A DNA stretch of 64,000 nt from Halobaculum sp. MBLA0147. GTDB lineage: Archaea > Halobacteriota > Halobacteria > Halobacteriales > Haloferacaceae. Where the stretch lies: positions 2,542,001-2,606,000 of the forward strand of contig NZ_JBGKAD010000001.1 of NCBI RefSeq assembly GCF_041361345.1, given 5' to 3'. The notes below the pieces were generated by a model that was given only the letters and a program-made list of their open reading frames with translations, ran no database searches and had not been told where the DNA came from. Below are positions 43,374 to 51,760 of the stretch, one piece after another. Within the stretch, counting starts at the first letter, position 1, and each line of letters opens with the position of its first letter. The position numbers and the translations under genes are program-made.

Positions 43374-43769
43374 TCACTGCCGCGGCCGGAACACGACCAA
43401 CCGCTTCCCGGTCGTCCCGTTCTGTGCCACGTCGGTCTCGACACGGGTCCCGACCGTCACCTCCTCGGCGTCGAGTCCGCGGACGATCCCGGTGAGTCGC
43501 ACCGGGCCGAACTCCGCGATGGCGGTGACGTACGGCGTGTTGTCGGCGAAGTCGGGCGGCGCGACGTGAACCTGTGAGAAGGTGACGATCTCGCCGCGGA
43601 CCGGCAGCGGCACCTCCGACAGCGAGTCGCTGCCACACTCTGGACAGACGCGCCGCGGCGGCAGCGAGCCGTGCTCGTTCGGACACTCCAGGTAGAACCC
43701 CTCCTCGACGAGCGCGTCCGCCCACTCGTCGTACCCGTCGTCGGCCCCCGGCACCGGATCGCTCGTCAT
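43374..43769 (-). CDS. Zn-ribbon/OB-fold DUF35 acyl-CoA-binding protein
   Basis: 131 aa. The N-terminal zinc ribbon uses CPNEHG and CPECGSDSL, followed by an OB-fold (VPLPVRGEIVTFSQVHVAPP and so on). DUF35 proteins form complexes with thiolases and, in archaeal mevalonate synthesis, bridge thiolase and HMG-CoA synthase by sharing the CoA site. The first ligand position has Cys-Pro-Asn-Glu-His, so one Cys may be replaced by His. It overlaps the thiolase gene by 4 nt. Confidence 0.88.
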   Translation of the reverse strand: MTSDPVPGADDGYDEWADALVEEGFYLECPNEHGSLPPRRVCPECGSDSLSEVPLPVRGEIVTFSQVHVAPPDFADNTPYVTAIAEFGPVRLTGIVRGLDAEEVTVGTRVETDVAQNGTTGKRLVVFRPRQ

Positions 43770-44932
43770 CGTGCCACCTCCAGCACGTGGACGACCGCAC
43801 TCGCGACCGTCCCACCCGCGTTGTGGGTGAGCCCGACGGTCGCGTCCGCGACCGCGTCGCTGTTCGGGTGGTCACCCCGCAGCAGTCGCGTCAGCTCGGC
43901 GATCTGTGACCCGCCGGTCGCCCCGACCGGGTGACCCTTCGCCTTCAGGCCCCCCGAGAGGTTCACCGGCAACGCGCCGTCGGCGGTCGTCTCGCCGCGC
44001 CGAGCGGCCCCGACCGCCTCGCCGGGGTCGTAGAACCCCAGCGACTCCAGGGCGAGCACCTCGGCGATGGTGAAACAGTCGTGGACTTCGGCCACGTCTA
44101 CGTCGTCCGGCCCGACCCCGGCGTCGTCGTACGCCATCTCGGCGGCGTCGGCGGCGGCGGGCGTCTCCGGAATCGCGGCCCGGTCCTGCAGCGCGGCCCG
44201 GTCGCCACCCTGGCCGGTGCCGGTGATCCGTACCGGCGCGGCGAGGTCGTTCGCCTCGGCGTACGACTCCGAGACCACCACGAGCGCACTCGCGCCGTCG
44301 GTGATCGGGCAGGCGTCGTACAGGTGGAGCGGCGACGCGATGGGTGGCGCGTCCAGCGCATCCTCGGGAGTCACGCGCCGCTGGTACTGTGCGTACTCGT
44401 TGTCGAGGGCGTGCTCGTGGTTCTTCGCCGCGACGTGTGCCAGGTCCTCGCGCGAGCCGCCGAACTGGTCGAAGTAGGCCCGTGCCATCAGCGCGTACGC
44501 GCCGGGGAAGGTGACGCCCGCCCGTACCTCGAACAGTTCGTCGGCGGCGACGGCCAACGACTCCGTCACTCGCGCCGTCGAGAGGTTCGTCATCCGTTCC
44601 ATCCCCCCGGCGAGCACCACGTCCTGTTCGCCCGACCGAACCGCCCGGACGGCCTCGCGGACGGCCACCCCGGCGCTGGCACACGCCTCCTCGTAGCGCG
44701 TCGCCGGACAGTGGAGCCCGGCCGCCTCCGCCATCAACGGCGCCTGGTGGCCCTGTCGCTCGGCGAGTGCACCCATGAAGTTCCCGTAGTTCAGTTGTTC
44801 GACGTCGTCGCGGTCGACACCGGCGTCGGCCAACGCCTCGTCGGCGGCCGCCGCGAACAGGTCACGCCCCGTCCGGCCGTCGTGTTCGCCGAACGGCGTG
44901 AGTCCCACACCGGCCACTCGTACACCCGTCAT
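43766..44932 (-). CDS. Thiolase family protein (SCP-x/archaeal acetyl-CoA acetyltransferase type)
   Basis: 388 aa. Nucleophile Cys84 in YEEACASAGVAV; catalytic loops EVHDCFTIAEVLALE, SGGLKAKGHPVGATGGSQ and GLTHNAGGTVA. The NEAF motif of classical thiolases is replaced by EVHDCF, as in archaeal/SCP-x thiolases that work with DUF35 partners. The downstream gene is such a partner. Acetoacetyl-CoA formation or cleavage is likely; whether it serves mevalonate synthesis or degradation is unsettled because HMG-CoA synthase is absent here. TTTTAC 27 nt upstream supports ATG 44932. Confidence 0.9.
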   Translation of the reverse strand: MTGVRVAGVGLTPFGEHDGRTGRDLFAAAADEALADAGVDRDDVEQLNYGNFMGALAERQGHQAPLMAEAAGLHCPATRYEEACASAGVAVREAVRAVRSGEQDVVLAGGMERMTNLSTARVTESLAVAADELFEVRAGVTFPGAYALMARAYFDQFGGSREDLAHVAAKNHEHALDNEYAQYQRRVTPEDALDAPPIASPLHLYDACPITDGASALVVVSESYAEANDLAAPVRITGTGQGGDRAALQDRAAIPETPAAADAAEMAYDDAGVGPDDVDVAEVHDCFTIAEVLALESLGFYDPGEAVGAARRGETTADGALPVNLSGGLKAKGHPVGATGGSQIAELTRLLRGDHPNSDAVADATVGLTHNAGGTVASAVVHVLEVAR

Positions 44933-45032
44933 GCACGGGAGTACGTAGAGGTGTCAGTAAAACACTGCCGGAGTCGGGGGCCGTCCACTCGAGACCGGCC
45001 ACTCGACGTGTGTCGAGCGGCCGGTCACTGCC

Positions 45033-45416
45033 TCACACGTCGGGCGCGTCGTCCTCGACGGCGCGTTTCATCGAGTCGCGCCGCGACTTGGCGTCACGAC
45101 CCGTCGCCGCCTCCAAGAAGTCGTTCTTCACGTCGACCGCGTCGGCGGCTGCCTCGGCGTTCCCCTCGGCGATGACGTCCTCGGCGTCTCGCTCCTCGAA
45201 GTGGACCTTCAGTCGGTCCTTCTTCCCGGAGTACTCCGCCGCGCCGACGAGTATCCGCTCGAACACCGGGTTCTCCGGGTCCGAGACGACGAACAGGTCG
45301 TCGCCGCCACGCTCCTCGGTCCCCGTCACCGCTCCGAAGGCGTCCTCGACCTCCGCCTTCAGGTCGGGCATCCGGTCGTCCAAGTGTTCCCCTCGACGCA
45401 TCTTGTACTCCTTCAT
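45033..45416 (-). CDS. DUF5611-like haloarchaeal protein
   Basis: 127 aa, soluble. MKEYKMRRGEHLDDRMPDLK then VEDAFGAVTGTEERGGDDLFV and FERILVGAAEYSGKKDRLKV are conserved in a euryarchaeal family that I remember as DUF5611. Later residues are charged helices. TAAACA about 27 nt upstream (45439-45445) supports ATG 45416; a longer frame to 45623 lacks similarity. Function unknown. The spacer 45417-45653 shows nothing else. Confidence 0.78.
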   Translation of the reverse strand: MKEYKMRRGEHLDDRMPDLKAEVEDAFGAVTGTEERGGDDLFVVSDPENPVFERILVGAAEYSGKKDRLKVHFEERDAEDVIAEGNAEAAADAVDVKNDFLEAATGRDAKSRRDSMKRAVEDDAPDV

Positions 45417-45653
45417 GGGCCGCCGTTCGACGCCGGCGTGTTTACTCCTTTCGTCCCCGCCCAACTCGCGCGAGGACGACAGACGGACCGGGAGTGGCGC
45501 TCTCGACACGTCTCGACACGTCACGGGCAGAGCGGGAGATCGTCGGTCGACGGCGCGGTCGTCGCGAGAACCAGCGAACCGCCGCGGGGGGAGCGAACGG
45601 TCGCGAGCGCCGGCGAGCGGCACTGTGACCGGTAGCGAGAGACTGATCGGGAC

Positions 45654-47345
45654 TCACTCTGCCGTGCGCTCGTCGATGTACCCACGCATGCACTCGGGAC
45701 AGATATCCCCCTTCCGCATCGAGGAGCTGCCGACGGGCTCGACGTGTCCACACTCCGGGCAGTAGTACTCGTCGGCGGTCCCCGTGCGGGTGGCGGACAC
45801 GTCGGTGCCCGCTCGGCCGGCCGGTGTACCCGACGCTCGTCCGTTCCGTTCGACGGTGTCGGCCACCTCGCTGGCGTCGAACCCACCGGCGTCGTGCGTG
45901 CCCGCCCCGTTCCGTTCCTCGCCGGTCGACTCGGGCGTCCCGCCGACGAACTCCACGTCCTCGTCGGCCAGGGTCTCCGGGTCGACCTCCGGCTGTAACG
46001 ATCCGTCGACGGACACGTCCCCGCCGTCTGCCGCGTCCGGCGTGGCGTCGTACCCCTCGTCTCGACCGTCGTGGGAGGGCCAGCGACCGGTGTCGCCGGT
46101 CACGGAGCCGTCGTCGCCGACCGCCTCCGACGGATCGACCACGTCGCGGCGTGCCTCCGCGGCCGCGCCGGTCTCGTCGGCGGGTTCGTCGACGAACTCC
46201 GCGTCGTCGACCACCGCGCCGTCTCCGTCGTCGACCACCACGCCGTCTCCGTCGTCGCCTGCCCGTTCGTCGGGGGCCGTCGCGTCTCCTGCTCGTGGTG
46301 CGGTGTCGTCGTCGACACCGGCTCGTCTCGCCGTCTCGCTACCCGCCGTCGAGTCACCGTCGGTCTCCCCGCCCGCGTCGAGGAGCTCGGCGTCCTCCCC
46401 CTCCACGACCCGCGCTTCGTCACGTTCGTTCGTCGCCTCGTCGGTGCCACCCGTTCGGCGTCCATCGGTGTCGCCGGCGTGCTCACTCGCGTCCGCTCCA
46501 GACTCTCCGCCGGCCTCGTCACCGCCGCCCGAGCCACCGACGATCTCGACACCGTCGTCGTCTCCGTCGACGATCTCGACACCGTCGTCCCCGTCGACGC
46601 CGACGGGGCCGTCACCGGTCGTCGTGTCCGACGCCGGTGTCTGTGAGCTCTCGGCTGCCTCCGCCGGGTGGGTCTTGTCCGCCTCGGGCCACTCGCCCGG
46701 CCGTCGGTCGTCGGACGCTCCCGTCGAGTCGTCCGCGTCGTCGGCGTCGATGATCTCGGCGTCCTCACTCGCGGTCCCAGACTGGTCCGCCACGGGCGAC
46801 GGGTCGTCGGCCGCGGGGTCCGCCCGGCCGCCCGCGGTCGCCGACTCAGCTCCGGCTGCCGCTCGCTCGTCGCCCGACGCACCCGCACTCGGACCCGCCT
46901 TGCCGCCCCGACCACCCGTCGTCGACCGCGACTCGTCGAACGACCCGTCGCTCTCCGCCTCGTCGATGACGACCTCCACGTCCGTCTCCGCCGGGCGGTC
47001 GCCCGACTGTGCCGGCGTCTCGGGATCGTCGGGTCGTGTGACCGTCTCGGCGTCGCTCGGTCCTCCGACCGACGCGTCGTCACCCGCCGACGGTTCGGTG
47101 CGTGATGGTGTCTCGGTCCTTCCCCCGGTCGCCGGTGTCGACCCGTCGACACCCGCGTTCGCCGACGAGGTGGCCTCGGCGAGGCTCCGCACCTCGGTGT
47201 TCTCCGAGACGACGCGCGTCTCGCCACACCGGGTACACTCCTCGATCTCGGTCTCGGTGACGACGAGCTCGTCGCCCCGCTCCTCCCGCTCGCGCTCGGT
47301 TCGGGTCTCCCCGTAGTCGTGCCCGAGCAGACACCTGAGTCCCAT
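45654..47345 (-). CDS. DUF7093-like protein: two zinc ribbons joined by ~450 disordered acidic residues
   Basis: 563 aa. The N-terminal 45 residues (MGLRCLLGHDYGETRTERER, then CTRCGETRVVSEN) form a short zinc ribbon. Residues about 60-515 are almost entirely Asp, Glu, Gly, Ser, Thr and Ala, with recurring short hydrophobic beads such as VEIVDGDDDGVEIVG, AEIIDADDADD and VEFVGGTPE. The C-terminus is a second zinc ribbon with CPECGHVEP and CPECMRGYIDE. Similar proteins occur across haloarchaea without known function. The beads look like short linear peptides for a partner. TTTTAG 27 nt upstream fixes the ATG. Confidence 0.75.
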   Translation of the reverse strand: MGLRCLLGHDYGETRTEREREERGDELVVTETEIEECTRCGETRVVSENTEVRSLAEATSSANAGVDGSTPATGGRTETPSRTEPSAGDDASVGGPSDAETVTRPDDPETPAQSGDRPAETDVEVVIDEAESDGSFDESRSTTGGRGGKAGPSAGASGDERAAAGAESATAGGRADPAADDPSPVADQSGTASEDAEIIDADDADDSTGASDDRRPGEWPEADKTHPAEAAESSQTPASDTTTGDGPVGVDGDDGVEIVDGDDDGVEIVGGSGGGDEAGGESGADASEHAGDTDGRRTGGTDEATNERDEARVVEGEDAELLDAGGETDGDSTAGSETARRAGVDDDTAPRAGDATAPDERAGDDGDGVVVDDGDGAVVDDAEFVDEPADETGAAAEARRDVVDPSEAVGDDGSVTGDTGRWPSHDGRDEGYDATPDAADGGDVSVDGSLQPEVDPETLADEDVEFVGGTPESTGEERNGAGTHDAGGFDASEVADTVERNGRASGTPAGRAGTDVSATRTGTADEYYCPECGHVEPVGSSSMRKGDICPECMRGYIDERTAE

Positions 47346-47582
47346 TACCCGAACGAACCCGTCCGTGGCCTAAAAGCGTTCCCTCGCGTCTGACGCCCGA
47401 CAGACGGTCTCCGTGCCGTCTGGGGCTCAACTCGGCCCGCCCGTGTCGTCACTCGGGACCACACGACGTGCCGAGAGGCGTGCCGTCCGGTGAAACCGTC
47501 GCACGTTAACAATCCACACAAACGTTAAGTCCGGTGCCGTCGTACCCCCGAGGTGGTCGTCACCGACGGCCCAGGAGTCGCC

Positions 47583-47798
47583 ATGAGTTCAGACCACTCC
47601 CGGACGGAGTTCGTACACACGACGGTGGACCGCCCGACGGTGGACGACACCGCCGAGATTCGCTGCCGGGGTTGTGGAGAGACGTTCGAACGGACGGATC
47701 CGCGCGTCTTCGGCGCACCGGTGGCGTACACGTGCCCGCACTGCGACACCACGGTCCGGCTCTGGATGGCCGGCGGCGAGTTACAGTACGAGGGCTGA
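47583..47798 (+). CDS. Small zinc-ribbon protein
   Basis: 71 aa (MSSDHSRTEFVHTTVDRP). Four cysteines in CRGCGETF and CPHCDTTV define a rubredoxin-like ribbon. ATG 47583 is used, but a GTTAAG element at 47524-47529 is centred 27 nt before an in-frame GTG at 47553, so a leaderless 81-residue form is equally possible. A second GTTAAC lies 21 nt further upstream. Function unknown; such ribbons often bind RNA polymerase or ribosomes. Confidence 0.65.
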   Translation: MSSDHSRTEFVHTTVDRPTVDDTAEIRCRGCGETFERTDPRVFGAPVAYTCPHCDTTVRLWMAGGELQYEG

Positions 47799-47879
47799 CG
47801 ACCGGACGGGTCCGCTCCCCGACCACCGCGACTCGACGTGCGGTGTCGGGACGGCGGCCGTGACCCGTGGCGTCGACGA

Positions 47880-48458
47880 TCACTCGCCGTCGAACTCGAT
47901 CGCGTCGCGAGCGACGGTCTCGCCGAACAGCCAGTCGGCGTGCTCGACGGCGTACGACTTGTGGTCCGGTTCGATGTACCCCAGCGCGTCCGCGACGAGC
48001 ACCGGCCGGTAGTCGCGGAGCCCGGCCGACCCCGCAGTGTGGAGCACGCAGACGTTCGCCAGCGTGCCGCACACGAGGAGGTCGTCGATCCCACGAGCGG
48101 ACAGCCAGCCGTCGAGTTCCGTCTCGTGGAACGCGTCGTAGGTGTGTTTCTCGACGACGTGGGCCGCCGACGCCGTCGGGAGCGCGTCGTGTAGTTCGGC
48201 GTCCCACGACCCCTCGACGACGTGGTCGCCCCACCGCTCGAACTCGTCGTAGTAGTGGTTCCCGTCGAACTGTCCGGGCGGGTGTACGTCGCGTGTGTAC
48301 ACCACCGGGACGCCCGCCGCACCGGCACGTTCGGCCAACGCGGCGACCGGTTCGACGACCGCCTCGCTGTGGGGTGCGTGGAGGCTCCCGTCCGGGTGAC
48401 AGAACGCGTTCTGCACGTCCACGACCACCAGTGCGGTTCGGTCCGGGTCGAACTCCAT
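47880..48458 (-). CDS. Isochorismatase-like cysteine hydrolase, possible nicotinamidase
   Basis: 192 aa. The triad is Asp14 (LVVVDVQNAFCH), a Lys in VVEKHTYDAF near residue 108, and the nucleophile Cys in CGTLANVCVLHTA. These fit the isochorismatase/nicotinamidase superfamily; the metal-binding HxH/D loop typical of nicotinamidases is represented by YTRDVHPPGQFDGNHYYDE. Nicotinamide deamidation for NAD salvage is the best guess. CTTTTTC about 27 nt upstream supports ATG 48458. Confidence 0.85.
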   Translation of the reverse strand: MEFDPDRTALVVVDVQNAFCHPDGSLHAPHSEAVVEPVAALAERAGAAGVPVVYTRDVHPPGQFDGNHYYDEFERWGDHVVEGSWDAELHDALPTASAAHVVEKHTYDAFHETELDGWLSARGIDDLLVCGTLANVCVLHTAGSAGLRDYRPVLVADALGYIEPDHKSYAVEHADWLFGETVARDAIEFDGE

Positions 48459-48554
48459 ACGTCGGTGTCCGTCGCCCTCGGTGAAAAAGACTCGTCGCCG
48501 GTGCCGTCGCACTCGGGGCCGCAGCCATCGTCGCATCGCCCCCGCACCCCAGTG

Positions 48555-48560
48555 TTCAAA
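48555..48560 (+). promoter_or_regulatory. TATA-like element deciding the start of the zinc-ribbon NucS-like gene
   Basis: TTCAAA centred about 27 nt before GTG 48585, well upstream of the in-frame ATG 48780. Confidence 0.5.
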
Positions 48561-48584
48561 CCGGAACGGGCGGGCACACACCCC

Positions 48585-49640
48585 GTGCCAGCGACGACAC
48601 AGATCTTCGCCGGGCGGTGTACCGCACGCTTCACGACGGACTACACGCCGCGTGGCGACACACGACCGAGCGACGCCGGAGACGGCACCGCCTCGTGGGG
48701 CCTCGTCGAGAGCGCCGCCGAGCCGGGTGGGATCGGGTCCACGCACGACCGAGCGCCGCGAGTAGAGCCGAACGACGAGATGTACCTGACGGACGTGTCG
48801 TCACCCGACGAGAACACACCGTCCGACGAGAACACACCGTCCGACGAGAACGCCCCGTCGGGCGGCGACACGAGTCCGAGACGATCGGAGTCGACGTCGA
48901 GCGACGCGGGTGGTGAGGCCGACGGCGCGGAGGTGACGGACTCGGACACACGAGTGTACCACGGGCACGTCGTCGTCGTCCGCAAGCCGGACGACACGGT
49001 GTTGGTCCACGACGCGGACGGCTACCAGCCGGTCGCGTGGCTCACCCGTGCGGAGTCCGTGACGGTCGTCGACGACGGTGGCGGGGTGACGCTCACCGCC
49101 GTCGAGGGGGACGAGCGACTCTCCGTCGCGTTCGCGGACGCCTACCGGACGAGTCACCGCGTGACCAGCGCCGGACCGCCAGTGTCGCCGTGTCCCAGTT
49201 GCGGCGAGACGATGGTCCGAGCGAACGGTGGAGTACGCTGTCTCCGCTGTTCGACGGTGTACGCGCTCCCGTCGGGGGCGACGGTGCTCGAACGCCCGTG
49301 TTCGAGTTGTGGCGCCCCACGGATCAGACTCCGCCGCGGGCGGGTCTTGGAGCTGTGCGTCGACAGAGAGTGTGACCCGCTGGTCGACGCCGTCTCCGAG
49401 GCACTCGACGGCGTCGCGTGTTGTCCCGCGTGTGACTCGCCGTTGCGCGTGGAGACGTACCGCGGACGGCCGTTCCTCGGCTGTGCGGAGTACCCGTCGT
49501 GTGACACGACGTTCTCCATCCCGAACGGCGAACTCGCGGGTGACTGTACGTGTGGCCTCCCGCGGTTCCAACTGGACACTGGGAACCGGTGTCTCGACCC
49601 CACCTGTGACGCCGTCTACGACACGGGCGACGAGGAGTGA
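48585..49640 (+). CDS. NucS-like barrel fused to topoisomerase-type C4 zinc ribbons
   Basis: 351 aa. Residues 1-20 (MPATTQIFAGRCTARFTTDY) and about 127-160 (HVVVVRKPDDTVLVHDADGY, QPVAWLTRAESV) together match the N-terminal barrel of NucS, but an acidic insertion with 18-bp repeats separates the two halves. No nuclease domain follows. Instead four or so zinc ribbons occur (CPSCGETM/CLRCSTVY, CSSCGAPR, CPACDSPLRVETYRGRPFLG, CTCGLPRF/CLDPTC), the third being a topoisomerase I-type ribbon with GCAEYPSC. It is probably a nucleic-acid-binding protein. The GTG start is supported by promoter spacing and by homology of the first strand. Confidence 0.78.
   Translation: MPATTQIFAGRCTARFTTDYTPRGDTRPSDAGDGTASWGLVESAAEPGGIGSTHDRAPRVEPNDEMYLTDVSSPDENTPSDENTPSDENAPSGGDTSPRRSESTSSDAGGEADGAEVTDSDTRVYHGHVVVVRKPDDTVLVHDADGYQPVAWLTRAESVTVVDDGGGVTLTAVEGDERLSVAFADAYRTSHRVTSAGPPVSPCPSCGETMVRANGGVRCLRCSTVYALPSGATVLERPCSSCGAPRIRLRRGRVLELCVDRECDPLVDAVSEALDGVACCPACDSPLRVETYRGRPFLGCAEYPSCDTTFSIPNGELAGDCTCGLPRFQLDTGNRCLDPTCDAVYDTGDEE
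48805..48858. repeat. In-frame 18-bp tandem repeat, three copies
   Basis: Units of CCGACGAGAACACACCGT at 48805, 48823 and 48841 (last with GCCCC) encode repeated Ser-Asp-Glu-Asn-Thr-Pro inside the acidic insertion of the NucS-like protein. Confidence 0.9.
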
Positions 49641-49649
49641 CCCCCTCGC

Positions 49650-50252
49650 TCAGCTCTCGTCGTCGGGCCGGAGACTCGGGTCGACCTGTGTGGCGACCTC
49701 CTCGGAGAGGCCCGAGGCCTCCTCCAGCACCGCGGCCTCGTCGACCGCCGCGGGGTCGAAGTCGGCCGGCAGGAGGTTCTCGGGGTCCGACTGCGAGAAG
49801 ACGACTCGCTCGGAGTCGTCCAGCGGACGGAAGTATGTCCGCATCTCGCCGCGCTCGCCGACGCGCGACAGCATCACCTTCGCCTCCGAGACCGCGTAGT
49901 ACAGCGGGAACAGGACGGCGACCCCCGCGTCGGCGCTCTTCATCGCGACGACGAGGAACACCACGTCGCCCTGACTCGCGCGGTAGGCGTCGTACTCGTC
50001 GAAGTCGGTCTCGGCGACGGTCGCTTGGAGCGTCTCGAACTCGTCGCCGGGCACCAACACGTCGAGCCCGAGTCGGTCCACGTCGACCTCGGAGGCGGCC
50101 GCCGAGGTCGTCGGCAGCGCCGTCACGTCCCCTGGGTGGAGTTCGAGCGTCTCCCAGCCGGCCTCGCGGTACTCCTCGGCGGTGGCGGCCATGTCGTCCA
50201 TCACGTCGTCCCAGAACTCCTGGACGCCCGCCAACGGGTGTGACCCGGACAT
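49650..50252 (-). CDS. DUF7529-like haloarchaeal protein
   Basis: 200 aa, soluble. The start MSGSHPLAGVQEFWDDVMDD and AATAEEYREAGWETLELHPG are conserved in haloarchaea (remembered as DUF7529). A core with VFLVVAMKSADAGVAVLFPL and AVSEAKVMLSRVGERGEMRT suggests an alpha/beta domain, ending in an acidic helix. The CTTTATT element at 50276-50282 is about 27 nt before the ATG. Only 9 nt separate it from the convergent zinc-ribbon gene. Function unknown. Confidence 0.72.
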   Translation of the reverse strand: MSGSHPLAGVQEFWDDVMDDMAATAEEYREAGWETLELHPGDVTALPTTSAAASEVDVDRLGLDVLVPGDEFETLQATVAETDFDEYDAYRASQGDVVFLVVAMKSADAGVAVLFPLYYAVSEAKVMLSRVGERGEMRTYFRPLDDSERVVFSQSDPENLLPADFDPAAVDEAAVLEEASGLSEEVATQVDPSLRPDDES

Positions 50253-50369
50253 ACACGGGTGATCTGCTCCCACCCGAATAAAGACCGTCGGTCCGTGACG
50301 AACGGGACGGGCAGGGTCCACTCTCTCGACTCGCCGAACGTTCAAGCGCGCTCGTGCCCACCGGTGGGT

Positions 50370-51059
50370 ATGGGGACGGCACTGGAGCCGCGCGAGGCGC
50401 AGGTCACCGAGGTGCTCGACAGACTGTACGCGGAGTACCCGGACAGCGACATCGCGTTGAACTTCTCGACGCGACTGGAACTGCTGGTGGCGGTGGTCCT
50501 GTCGGCGCAGTGTACCGACGAGCGAGTCAACGAGGTGACGGCCGACCTCTTCGAGGAGTACCAGACGGCGGCCGACTACGCCGCCGCGACCGAGGAGGAG
50601 TTGGCCGACGCCATCTACGGAATCACGTTCCACAACAACAAGGCCGGCTACCTGCGCGAGACCGGCGAGATCCTCGTCGAGGAACACGACGGCGAGGTGC
50701 CGGACACGATGAGTGCGTTGACCGACCTGCCGGGCGTCGGCCGCAAGACCGCGAACGTCGTCTTGCAACACGGCCACGACGTGGTCGAGGGGATCGTCGT
50801 CGACACTCACGTCCAGCGGCTCTCGCGGCGCCTCGGGATCACCGAGGAAGAGCGCCCGACGGCCATCGAGGAGGACCTGCTGCCCGTCGTGCCCGAGGAC
50901 GACTGGAAGATGTACACGCACCTGCTGATCTCGCACGGCCGCGAGGTGTGTTCTGCGCGGAACCCAGACTGTGCGGCGTGTGTCCTCGCCGACGTGTGCC
51001 CGTCGGAGAAGGGCGACGGCGCCGTCGACCTCGCGAGCGGCGAACGGTGGGAGGCGTGA
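50370..51059 (+). CDS. nth: Endonuclease III (DNA glycosylase/AP lyase)
   Basis: Base-excision repair enzyme removing oxidised pyrimidines. 229 aa. Helix-hairpin-helix LPGVGRKTANVVL with catalytic Lys126, catalytic Asp145 in VVDTHVQRLSRRLG, and the C-terminal [4Fe-4S] loop Cys194-x6-Cys201-x2-Cys204-x5-Cys210 are complete. LLVAVVLSAQCTDERVN at 38-54 is typical. TTCAA at 50341-50345 is 27 nt before the ATG, so the mRNA is leaderless. Confidence 0.95.
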   Translation: MGTALEPREAQVTEVLDRLYAEYPDSDIALNFSTRLELLVAVVLSAQCTDERVNEVTADLFEEYQTAADYAAATEEELADAIYGITFHNNKAGYLRETGEILVEEHDGEVPDTMSALTDLPGVGRKTANVVLQHGHDVVEGIVVDTHVQRLSRRLGITEEERPTAIEEDLLPVVPEDDWKMYTHLLISHGREVCSARNPDCAACVLADVCPSEKGDGAVDLASGERWEA

Positions 51060-51119
51060 GGAGCCGTGAAACGCGTGAGGCACCGTGAGAGAAGTGAGGA
51101 ACCGTGGGACGCGTGAGTC

Positions 51120-51599
51120 TCAGTAGATCTGGAAGTAGCGGTAGACGCCGAGCCCGTACGCCAGGAACCACAGGAGGACGTAGCCGAACACGCCGATCCG
51201 GAGTCGGCCGCGCCACGCGCTCATGTTCTCGTGGAGATCGTTCAGGTTCACGTCCGGGTCGGACACGTCGTAGAGGTCGTTGTCGCGTTTCACCTGGAAG
51301 ATGCGGACGATCCCGGTGAGCCCGAACCCGAGCAAGGCGTACGCCTGGAGGCCGAGGAAGGCGTGGAGCATCGCCAGCCCGCTCAGTTGGTCGAGCAGTC
51401 GCGGGCCCATCCAGGTCACCACGGGGATCGTGTTCAACACGAGTCCCGGGAAGATCACCTTCAGGTGCCGGGTGAGGACCTCCCAGGTGACGTGGTCGGA
51501 CTCGCGGTCGATCATGATCCAGGCGCCGTAGAGGTAGAAGGGGAGACTGGCGGTGACCATGACCCCGGCGACCAGTCCGATCGTGCGGTCGGCGACCAT
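51120..51599 (-). CDS. DUF7321-like four-helix membrane protein, cytochrome bc cluster
   Basis: 159 aa with four hydrophobic segments (IGLVAGVMVTASLPFYLYGA, VIFPGLVLNTIPVVTWMG, FLGLQAYALLGFGLTGI, YVLLWFLAYGLGVY). His residues in DHVTWEVLTRHLK and MLHAFLG could bind haem, but this is not established. In haloarchaea this family (remembered as DUF7321) sits next to the halocyanin/cytochrome b genes, as here, though on the opposite strand. GGGTAAA (minus TTTACCC) 27 nt upstream fixes the start. Confidence 0.75.
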   Translation of the reverse strand: MVADRTIGLVAGVMVTASLPFYLYGAWIMIDRESDHVTWEVLTRHLKVIFPGLVLNTIPVVTWMGPRLLDQLSGLAMLHAFLGLQAYALLGFGLTGIVRIFQVKRDNDLYDVSDPDVNLNDLHENMSAWRGRLRIGVFGYVLLWFLAYGLGVYRYFQIY

Positions 51600-51760
51600 C
51601 GTCTCGGGGTCAGGGACCGCGACGGGTAAAGGGGCGTGGAATCGTCGACCCCCGACGGTGCGCGTCGGCGACGGGGTCGGTGCCGACGCTCGACGGCACG
51701 ACTCCCGTCGCGCGGCACGGACCGTCACCCTGAGGTACGTGTCGTCCCAACGAGGTGGCG

